From assembly GCA_947631705.1 (NCBI GenBank), contig CANRMJ010000001.1, positions 27,386-91,385 of the forward strand: a DNA stretch of 64,000 bases, given 5' to 3'. Each line of letters opens with the position of its first letter. Position 1 is the first letter of the stretch. A program made the position numbers and the translations under genes. Positions 18,689-26,164 of this stretch are shown here, one piece after another. The notes beneath the pieces were generated by a model. That model saw only the letters and a list, made by a program, of their open reading frames with translations. It did not search any database and was not told the origin of the DNA. This stretch comes from an uncultured Clostridia bacterium. Its GTDB lineage: Bacteria > Bacillota > Clostridia > Oscillospirales > Acutalibacteraceae.

Positions 18689-18772
18689 ATTATCTAATGT
18701 TTTAATTAGATAATATATTATTTTTTATGTTGACATATAGACGAATACATTATATAATGAAAACATTAGATA
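18689..18772. promoter_or_regulatory. Divergent control region: 10-bp inverted repeat and promoter with additional half-site
   Basis: ATTATCTAAT-N6-ATTAGATAAT (18689-18714); TTGACA 18730-18735, TATAAT 18753-18758; half-site ATTAGATA 18765-18772. Confidence 0.7.
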
Positions 18773-18791
18773 GTGAAAGAAGGAGAACACT

Positions 18792-19304
18792 TTGAAAAAC
18801 AATTTAGGACAATCGTATATTTTGTATTTAAAGAATATTTTTAATTTCAGCGGAAGAACAAGGCGCTCTGATTTCTGGCAGGTATATATTTTAAATTACG
18901 TAATCTCATTAGTAATAGGATTATCCTCAATGCTTGCCGTCGAAATGGATATAATTGCCGGTTTTCTTATTTTACTGAGTTTAATTATAAATCTATCTGA
19001 AATTTCTCTGTTAGTACGCAGATTTCACGATATCGGCAAATCAGGTTTATATTGTCTTCTGAATTATATACCATACATTGGTTTTATATTTTTATTAGTG
19101 TATTGCACAAAGGACAGTTGTGCGGGAAGCAACAAATACGGTCCAAACCCAAAGGAATCGTTAGATAACAAAGTTGGATCTCAAATATATAACAGCGAAG
19201 ATGATAAAAACCATTGCAAAATATGCGGAGCGGAAATTTCAGAAAAAGACGAGTTTTGCCCGCAGTGCGGCAGCAATCTGACAGGAGAAAACTATTATGG
19301 ATGA
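18792..19304 (+). CDS. DUF805 membrane protein with C-terminal zinc ribbon
   Basis: FSGRTRRSDFWQVYILNYVIS...RRFHDIGKSGLY (DUF805) and CKICGAEISEKDEFCPQCGSNL. Confidence 0.85.
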   Translation: MKNNLGQSYILYLKNIFNFSGRTRRSDFWQVYILNYVISLVIGLSSMLAVEMDIIAGFLILLSLIINLSEISLLVRRFHDIGKSGLYCLLNYIPYIGFIFLLVYCTKDSCAGSNKYGPNPKESLDNKVGSQIYNSEDDKNHCKICGAEISEKDEFCPQCGSNLTGENYYG

Positions 19305-20154
19305 GATAAACAGAGACACATTGGTGATGCATCTCTCAGATGTGCGAGCGCTTGAAATTGCCAAAGTTAAGCTTATTGAAAAATTAAATCAAAATAACTA
19401 CAAAATAAAAATGCTTGGGTATCACCGAATTTTTCAAAAACCAAGTTATATTCTTGCCATAGTTCTGCCTGTTATTTTAACAATATTTTTTTCAGCCGTA
19501 TCATATTTTCTCAGTGAAACAATCTTTTTTCCGTATTTATTCGATAGAAATCACAATCCCGTGTATCCTCAATATGAAATCTATATAAAAATTTCCGTAA
19601 TTTCAATTATTGTAATCGCTGTAGTAAGTTTTTTGATTTTGTTTCTATCCGCAAGTTCAAAAACGGTAAAATATAACAGAATGGTAGCAGAGGATAATGA
19701 AAGAGTGGAAAGGGAAAAACAGGAAATACAAAAATTGCAGGGCGAAATAAATGAATCAATCTCAAAGCTCAAAGAGGTGAATACGCTTTTACCCGAGATA
19801 TATTCTATCAATATTATTCCTCGGCAATATCGAAATGTGAACGGAATTTGCTATTTATACGACTATATGAGCACATCGCAGCAATCGTTGGAATCAGCGT
19901 TTTTGAATTATAATGTCAACAAAATAAACGTCAGCGTCAACAGAATAATCGAGCAGCAATCGGAAATGCTGCTTCAGCAATACGTTGCAAACACAAGGTT
20001 AGAGGCAATGGAAAGGCATAATAAAAAGATGCTCAGTCAATTGTCTAACATTGAGCAAAATTCCGCAACCGCTGCAAAATATTCCGCAATCACCGCCGCA
20101 AACGCAAAAGCGATAACGTTTTTTGAGGGCTACAATTTTCTTAAAAATAGCTGA
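19297..20154 (+). CDS. Uncharacterised membrane/coiled-coil protein
   Basis: Two TM segments, central coiled coil (MVAEDNERVEREKQEIQKLQGEINESISKLKEV); overlaps DUF805 gene by 8 nt. Confidence 0.65.
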   Translation: MDEINRDTLVMHLSDVRALEIAKVKLIEKLNQNNYKIKMLGYHRIFQKPSYILAIVLPVILTIFFSAVSYFLSETIFFPYLFDRNHNPVYPQYEIYIKISVISIIVIAVVSFLILFLSASSKTVKYNRMVAEDNERVEREKQEIQKLQGEINESISKLKEVNTLLPEIYSINIIPRQYRNVNGICYLYDYMSTSQQSLESAFLNYNVNKINVSVNRIIEQQSEMLLQQYVANTRLEAMERHNKKMLSQLSNIEQNSATAAKYSAITAANAKAITFFEGYNFLKNS

Positions 20155-20164
20155 AATAATTAAT

Positions 20165-20204
20165 AAAGCGCAGAAGATATTCAGAAAATCATCTGCGCTT
20201 TTTC
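20165..20204 (+). terminator. Intrinsic terminator
   Basis: AAAGCGCAGA...TCTGCGCTTTTTCT. Confidence 0.75.
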
Positions 20205-20421
20205 TGTGGCTGTTTCGATTGAGATATGCGGTTATATTCTTTTGGTAATATGGTTTATCACGGAAACTGAATTATGTTAAAAAGACCGTTTAATTGATTT
20301 TATCTGCTGATTTTTATTATTTTGAATATTGACAAATGAATTTGCGTTTGATATAATATGCACTAATCCGCTTTAAAGCGATGGGGCTTTAAAGCGCTAA
20401 AGCAAAAGGAGATGTGTTACC

Positions 20422-21399
20422 ATGGCACCAAGAAAGGGCAATTTAATGACGGTGCGCACAGACGTTAAGGTGTTAGATGCAACGATAAGAGACGGCGGGC
20501 TGTGCAATAATTTTGAATTTACAGATGAATTTGTTACCGAACTTTACAAAACGAATGTAAAGAGCGGCGTTGACTATATGGAATTCGGCTACCGAGCCTC
20601 AAAAAATCTTTTTGACCCATCAAAATTCGGAAAGTGGAAATTCTGCGATGAGGCAGATATAAGAAAAATAGTAGGCGAAAACGTATCGGATATGAAAATA
20701 TCGGTTATGGCGGATGTTGGCAGATGCGATTTCAAAGAAGATTTTATTCCGAAATCCGAATCCGTTATTGATTTGGTTCGTGTTGCCTGCTATATTCATC
20801 AGATTCCCGCTGCAATTGAAATGGTTGAGTATTTTCATAATCTCGGCTACGAAACATCGTGCAATATTATGGCTATAAGTCAGGCAAACACCGACCAGAT
20901 AGACGAGGCGCTCGAAATGCTCGGAAACAGCAGCGTTGATATAATTTATCTTGTTGATTCATACGGCTCGCTCTACCCGGAAAACGCGGCCAATCTTGCC
21001 AAGAAATATCTTGAAATCGGTGAAAAATACGGCAAGGCAATCGGTTTTCACGCGCACAACAACCAAAATCTCGCGTTTGCCAACACGATAGAAACAATGT
21101 CTTACGGCGTTTCATATCTTGACGCAACGGCGTCCGGAATGGGCAGAGGAGCCGGCAACTGCGCTATGGAGCTGCTTTTGGGATTTCTCAAAAACCCCAA
21201 ATATAATCTTTACAGCCTGCTGACGTTTATTGAAAAGTATATGCTGCCTCTTAAAAAGAGCGGTATTGTTTGGGGCTACGATATTCAGTATTTGCTCACT
21301 GGTCAGTTGAACCGCCACCCCAGAGAGGCAATGGCGTTTACCGCGGAGGGTCGCACGGATTACTGCGAATTTTATAAAACCCTGCTTGATAACTTTTAA
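20422..21399 (+). CDS. DRE-TIM/HMGL-like aldolase-superfamily protein
   Basis: VLDATIRDGGLCNNFEF...VDIIYLVDSYGSLYPENAANLAKKYLEIG...IGFHAHNNQNLAFANTIE. Confidence 0.85.
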   Translation: MAPRKGNLMTVRTDVKVLDATIRDGGLCNNFEFTDEFVTELYKTNVKSGVDYMEFGYRASKNLFDPSKFGKWKFCDEADIRKIVGENVSDMKISVMADVGRCDFKEDFIPKSESVIDLVRVACYIHQIPAAIEMVEYFHNLGYETSCNIMAISQANTDQIDEALEMLGNSSVDIIYLVDSYGSLYPENAANLAKKYLEIGEKYGKAIGFHAHNNQNLAFANTIETMSYGVSYLDATASGMGRGAGNCAMELLLGFLKNPKYNLYSLLTFIEKYMLPLKKSGIVWGYDIQYLLTGQLNRHPREAMAFTAEGRTDYCEFYKTLLDNF

Positions 21400-21418
21400 A
21401 TTTGAATCAATGAAAAAA

Positions 21419-21452
21419 TCAGCCGTCCGAATGTCAGCGTTCGGACGGCTGA
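21419..21452 (-). terminator. Strong hairpin terminator for clcA-like gene (T-tract on minus strand)
   Basis: TCAGCCGTCCGAA-tgtcagcg-TTCGGACGGCTGA; minus strand continues TTTTTTC. Confidence 0.75.
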
Positions 21453-21485
21453 TAAAATATGTGCGGCAGTTAAACGATCAAACGG

Positions 21486-23051
21486 CTATTCGCCGTTTAT
21501 CAGCCTTTCTATTCGCCCTCTGTCTCTCGCAAAGCGGCGCTGGCTTACAAGAAAAACAAGAGCGTCTCCGTCAAGAAGCACGGTATCGCCCTTGGGCGTT
21601 ATAGAGGTTTCTCCCCGTTCAACCGAAACGATAAGGCAGTGCTTGCCCCAGTCGGTGTCTGAAATCGTTTTTCCGCTTATCGGGCTGCCTGTCGGAATAA
21701 TAAATGTTTGCAAAACCTTTTCTCCTCCCGACGTGGGCGCGGGCGTTCCCTTTTTGCTTATGATTTTTTCAAGCAGCGATGTGTAAATCGGAGCCGTGCC
21801 GATAAGGTTCGCCGTGGCGTAAGATATTAGGCTAACAACCGCGAGCGGCAAAAGATTGTCTATACTGCCTGTCATTTCAAAAACAAGAATTATGCCCGTA
21901 ATCGGAGCGCGCACAATTGAGGCAAAGAGCCCCGCCATTGCGGCAACGGCAAATTCCTGCCACATATCGGGGTCAAGACCCAGCAAATTTATTGATATAT
22001 CACCGAAAATCGCGCCGATATACGTTCCGAGAATCAGCATTGGGAAAAAGATGCCGCCGGGCGCTCCTGAGCCGAAGCTGATAACGCTGAAAACAAATTT
22101 TGCGATAAGTAAAAACAAGAGCGTTGAAATTCCGGGGTGTTCATTCATAAGCAGTTCAACCATGTTGTGCCCTCCGCCGAGCACCTCGGGAATATAAAAC
22201 GAAACCGCTCCGCTGATAATGAAAACCGCGGCAAATTTTACATAGCTCGGAATCCCTGCGAATTTTTTGAATAAATCCTGACCGGCGTTCATAATAATAT
22301 TGTAGCCTGCGCCGAGAACACCGAGAAGAAGACCGAGAATGATCAGCAGCCAATAGTGGCGCAGCGGGATATTGGCGGTTTCGTAATTAAAAATCGTGTT
22401 TTGTCCGAAAAACACTTTAGAGATGAAGTCGGCCGTTACCGCCGCAACGATACCCATGCAGAGAATTGCCTTGTCAAAAGTGTGCTGAAGCTCTTCGAGC
22501 ACAAACATAATGCCGGCAATAGGCGCGTTGAACGCCGCGGCAAGTCCGGCGCCGCCGCCGCTGCTTATCATACGGAGCTGCGTTGTTTTGTCTGCTTTAG
22601 TGAGGCGGGCAACGCCCTTTGCCGCCATTCCGCCAAGCTGAATGCTCGGACCTTCTCTTCCGAGCGAGAGCCCGCAAAAAACAGAGATTGTTCCGCCGGC
22701 AAGCTTTGCAATGATAACGCGCCACCAGCTTGGAGAAAAATAGCCCTTTATCTCTCCGGCAATTTGAGGGATCCCCGAACCTGAGGACATAGGCTCCAGC
22801 TTAACTATAAACGAAACGAGAGCGCCCATTGCGGCAAGCGCGCAGAACCATACGGCAATTTTGACAGGGCTGCCCTTAACGAATTCAATGATTTTGCCGA
22901 GCGCCGTTTCCGCGTTTGAGAGCAGCAGGCGGTATAAAACAGATGCTAAGCCCGCCGCAATTCCCGCCTCGATACCTCGAATGATAAGATAAAAGCTTTC
23001 TTTTTTACGGTATTCAATTTTTCTGAGAGTGCTTTTTTCTTTTTTTCTCAT
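21486..23051 (-). CDS. ClC family chloride channel/transporter with C-terminal TrkA-C-like domain
   Basis: GSGIPQIAGEIKG, GREGPSIQLGGMAAKGVA, GSGAPGGIFFPMLILGTYIG. Confidence 0.93.
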   Translation of the reverse strand: MRKKEKSTLRKIEYRKKESFYLIIRGIEAGIAAGLASVLYRLLLSNAETALGKIIEFVKGSPVKIAVWFCALAAMGALVSFIVKLEPMSSGSGIPQIAGEIKGYFSPSWWRVIIAKLAGGTISVFCGLSLGREGPSIQLGGMAAKGVARLTKADKTTQLRMISSGGGAGLAAAFNAPIAGIMFVLEELQHTFDKAILCMGIVAAVTADFISKVFFGQNTIFNYETANIPLRHYWLLIILGLLLGVLGAGYNIIMNAGQDLFKKFAGIPSYVKFAAVFIISGAVSFYIPEVLGGGHNMVELLMNEHPGISTLLFLLIAKFVFSVISFGSGAPGGIFFPMLILGTYIGAIFGDISINLLGLDPDMWQEFAVAAMAGLFASIVRAPITGIILVFEMTGSIDNLLPLAVVSLISYATANLIGTAPIYTSLLEKIISKKGTPAPTSGGEKVLQTFIIPTGSPISGKTISDTDWGKHCLIVSVERGETSITPKGDTVLLDGDALVFLVSQRRFARDRGRIERLINGE

Positions 23052-23180
23052 AACGAAAACCTAAATTCGGAATAATTATTTTATCACATTATATACCTAA
23101 TTATTATACGGCGATGATTAAATTTGTCAACTTTGTTAAAGTCGAAAAATGCAATATGTTGCAATTGATACGGGTTTGTA

Positions 23181-23209
23181 TTGACTTTTTTGTAAATTTG
23201 TGGTATAAT
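23181..23209 (+). promoter_or_regulatory. Promoter TTGACT-N17-TATAAT
   Basis: TTGACT 23181-23186, TATAAT 23204-23209. Confidence 0.7.
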
Positions 23210-23215
23210 ATGCCC

Positions 23216-23337
23216 AACATTGAGGGAGTAATTCCACAAATAAAATTGTGAACCTATGTCGTCAACCGAGGATAAGCCTCCGGCAAGGTTTTAATGAATG
23301 AGACTCATATGCAGGCGCCTGTATATGGGTCTTTTTT
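23216..23337 (+). ncRNA. yybP-ykoY-type (Mn2+) riboswitch with intrinsic terminator
   Basis: GAGGGAGUA, AACCU-AU-GUCGUCAACCGAGG-AUAAG-CCUCCGGC-A-AGGUU, GAGACUC, then a 15-bp terminator GACUCAUAUGCAGGC/GCCUGUAUAUGGGUC + UUUUUU; matches remembered yybP-ykoY core (GGGGAGUA...GUCGUCA...CCGGC...GAGAC). Confidence 0.75.
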
Positions 23338-23390
23338 AGAACAAAAAAACAAATTGCGCCCTTAATGATTAATAAAAAGGAGGTTGTGAA

Positions 23391-23825
23391 ATGATCTGGA
23401 TATGGATTGCCGTTATCGCCGTGGCGGTGGTTATAGAGGCTATAAGCGCACAGCTGCTTTCCATATGGTTTGCGCTCGGCGGTTTTGCGGCGCTTATAAC
23501 AAGTATTTTTACCGATAATGTTGTTATTCAACTTGTTGTGTTTGCCGCTGTATCCACGGTTTCCATCGCTGTTATCTTTCCCTTTGCGGGAAAAATCATC
23601 AAAAAAGAGCATATCAAAACAAACGCCGACCGCTATGTGGGAAAAATCGGAATAGTTACTGACGATATCTCAAATATTAATGCCAAAGGTCAGGTTAAGG
23701 TTGATAATCAGATTTGGTCGGCAAGAAGTGAAAGCGGAGTTGATATCGCCGCGGGCACAAAGGTTGAAGTTTTAAAAATAGAAGGCGTTAAGCTGATTGT
23801 TTCGGCAGCCGAACAAAATGATTAG
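23391..23825 (+). CDS. NfeD family membrane protein
   Basis: Four hydrophobic segments then OB-fold-like GKIGIVTDDISNINAKGQVKVDNQIWSARSESGVDIAAGTKVEVLKIEGVKLIV. Confidence 0.88.
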   Translation: MIWIWIAVIAVAVVIEAISAQLLSIWFALGGFAALITSIFTDNVVIQLVVFAAVSTVSIAVIFPFAGKIIKKEHIKTNADRYVGKIGIVTDDISNINAKGQVKVDNQIWSARSESGVDIAAGTKVEVLKIEGVKLIVSAAEQND

Positions 23826-23840
23826 TAAAAGGAGAAAGCC

Positions 23841-24764
23841 ATGAAATTATTTATTGTTATTGCCGTTGTTTTTGTAATATTTGTTATATTTATTCTCGCA
23901 AATATAAAGGTTGTTGCCCAGTCAAAGGCATATGTTATCGAAAGACTCGGCAAATATTCAACAACGTGGGAAACAGGATTGCGCGTTAAAATCCCGTTTT
24001 TGGAGAGAATAGCAAAGGTTGTATCGCTCAAGGAGCAGGTTGTTGATTTTGCCCCGCAGGCGGTTATCACAAAGGATAACGTTACTATGAAGATAGATAC
24101 CGTTGTGTTTTTCCAGATAACCGATCCAAAGCTCTATTGCTACGGGGTTGAGGCGCCGCTTGCCGCAATAGAAAATCTTACGGCAACAACGCTGAGAAAC
24201 ATAATCGGTGAGCTTGAGCTTGACGCAACGCTGACATCGAGAGATACCATAAACACAAAAATCCGCTCTATTCTTGACGAGGCAACAGATCCGTGGGGAA
24301 TCAAGGTAAACCGCGTTGAGCTTAAAAACATTCTGCCGCCCAAGGAAATTCAGGATTCAATGGAAAAGCAGATGAAAGCGGAGCGCGAGCGCCGTGAGGC
24401 GATCCTGCGCGCAGAGGGCGAAAAGCAGAGCCGCATACTTGAGGCGGAAGGCTTTAAGGAATCTAAAATTCTTGAGGCAGAGGCGGAAAAACAGTCCGCG
24501 ATTCTTCGCGCGGACGCTGTTCGCGAGCAAAAAATCCGCGAGGCGGACGGTGAGGCTCAGGCAATTCTTAAAATCAAGCAGGCTGAGGCAGACGGTATAA
24601 AAATGATTAAAGAGGCGGATCCGAGCGAACCCGTTGTTAAAATCAAGGCGCTTGAGGCGTTTGAAAAAGCGGCGGACGGTCAAGCCACCAAGATTATTAT
24701 ACCCAGCGAGATTCAGTCGCTCGCCGGTCTTGCGTCGGGTCTTGAAGGCATAGTTAAAAAATAA
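23841..24764 (+). CDS. SPFH/stomatin-prohibitin family protein (QmcA-like)
   Basis: AYVIERLGKYSTTWETGLRVKIPFLERIAKVVSLKEQVVDFAPQAVITKDNVTMKIDTVVFFQITDPKL. Confidence 0.93.
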   Translation: MKLFIVIAVVFVIFVIFILANIKVVAQSKAYVIERLGKYSTTWETGLRVKIPFLERIAKVVSLKEQVVDFAPQAVITKDNVTMKIDTVVFFQITDPKLYCYGVEAPLAAIENLTATTLRNIIGELELDATLTSRDTINTKIRSILDEATDPWGIKVNRVELKNILPPKEIQDSMEKQMKAERERREAILRAEGEKQSRILEAEGFKESKILEAEAEKQSAILRADAVREQKIREADGEAQAILKIKQAEADGIKMIKEADPSEPVVKIKALEAFEKAADGQATKIIIPSEIQSLAGLASGLEGIVKK

Positions 24765-24800
24765 GCGCTTAAATTCGGCTTATCATCGAATAAAGGCGGA

Positions 24801-24843
24801 GCGCGGGGGTCGGCATTGCCCGACGCCCGCGCATTTTCTTTTA
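24801..24843 (+). terminator. Intrinsic terminator after SPFH gene
   Basis: GCGCGGGGGTCGG-cattg-CCCGACGCCCGCGC + ATTTTCTTTT. Confidence 0.75.
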
Positions 24844-24985
24844 TAAATAAGCGTTAAAAACCCTCTCCGAACGTCAAAAAACATCAATCTGAGTGTAAAA
24901 AATAACAAAATGACTTATTTTTACAGACAAAATATATAAAAAATGTTGAAAAAATTTTTAAAATAGTTTATTATTATAGATGTAA

Positions 24986-25040
24986 GTCTGTCGGAGGCTT
25001 GTTACGGCACGCAAAAATTTCGCCTTAGGCTCCTGCGGAC
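24986..25040 (+). promoter_or_regulatory. Structured 5' leader of the downstream exported-protein gene
   Basis: GUCUGUcGGAGgCU...AGgCUCCuGCGGAC long helix; upstream promoter-like TTGAAA-N17-TATTAT. Confidence 0.5.
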
Positions 25041-25064
25041 CATAAAACGAGGGGGTAAACACCT

Positions 25065-25994
25065 ATGAATTACAAAGCAAAGTCAAAGCTTGATACGGTG
25101 AATAAGATACTCGCGGTGATTCTTGTTTTAACATTTATCGCTCTTATTCTTGTAGTAACCTTATACAAGGGCAACAGCGAGGCTCAGCCTGTGGAAGGAG
25201 AAGGCGGCGCCGCTTCAACCGTAACCATCGAACCGTTTGCGGCAGGCACCTACGGCGGAATTAATTTCGACACACAGGAAGATGTTATCAATTACTACAT
25301 AGAGGCGTTAAACAAAACAAAATCGCTCACTGCGTCTTATACCGAAAACGGCAGCCCGGCAACATACTATAAAATGGTATGCGAGGAGGCTCTCACGGTA
25401 GAGAATGTGCTTATCGAGGGCAAGCAGAACTCATTGATTGATAATCTTGTTCCAACACTTCTTGATGAAATGTTCCAAGGCGGAGTAAACGGACTTCCGC
25501 CCAGCACAAACAGAAATCCCGATCTTGATAAGACTGCCGACGGAACGGTTGATTTCAAAACAACTCCGCTTTTGGTAGACGATATTGCGGCGTGCAACGT
25601 TGTTGATAACGGCGACGGAACGATAACGCTTACACTTCAGCCTAAGAGCACTATACTTTCAATGCCCGGTAAGGATTCGCAGGGAAGATTTTTCAACACG
25701 CTCGGCGATATCACTTCAACTGTTGAATCAATCAGCGTTCTTTCGTTCTCCGGCGGCACCATAGATGAAAACTTCGTTGTTAATTACGACGGAGGCACCG
25801 GCGTTGTTAAGATAGACACCAATTCGGGTGAAATCATTGAGGCGGATTACACGCTGCTTGTTCATATCGACGTTCAGCACGCGAATATTCTTGCAATCAA
25901 GGATAAGAGTGCGTCGCTTGACGTAGTATTCAAGCTTCACGCTCCCGCAAGCGACCAATATCTGCTTGAAACAAAGAATCTTGTTAGAGGATAA
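25065..25994 (+). CDS. Uncharacterised membrane-anchored/exported protein
   Basis: N-terminal TM (ILAVILVLTFIALILVVTLY) then extracytoplasmic region. Confidence 0.7.
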   Translation: MNYKAKSKLDTVNKILAVILVLTFIALILVVTLYKGNSEAQPVEGEGGAASTVTIEPFAAGTYGGINFDTQEDVINYYIEALNKTKSLTASYTENGSPATYYKMVCEEALTVENVLIEGKQNSLIDNLVPTLLDEMFQGGVNGLPPSTNRNPDLDKTADGTVDFKTTPLLVDDIAACNVVDNGDGTITLTLQPKSTILSMPGKDSQGRFFNTLGDITSTVESISVLSFSGGTIDENFVVNYDGGTGVVKIDTNSGEIIEADYTLLVHIDVQHANILAIKDKSASLDVVFKLHAPASDQYLLETKNLVRG

Positions 25995-26010
25995 TAATAT
26001 TATAATTTAA

Positions 26011-26047
26011 AATATGCCGCGGTTTATTCCGCGGTATATTTTTATCT
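26011..26047 (+). terminator. Intrinsic terminator
   Basis: AATATGCCGCGG-TTTATT-CCGCGGTATATTTTT. Confidence 0.8.
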
Positions 26048-26164
26048 TTTTTTTATTTAATTTCTTTATAATATGTGATAAAATATAACCGAACAAAAAA
26101 TATCGCGCCTTATCAAAAAAAGCGGGCGCAATGTGTTATTTTTTATTGTTGAAGAGGTTAAAAA

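Noticed and set aside
26100-26140. GCGCC...GGGCGC hairpin before polA as a regulatory RNA
   Set aside because: Short, weakly supported, and not associated with other structure
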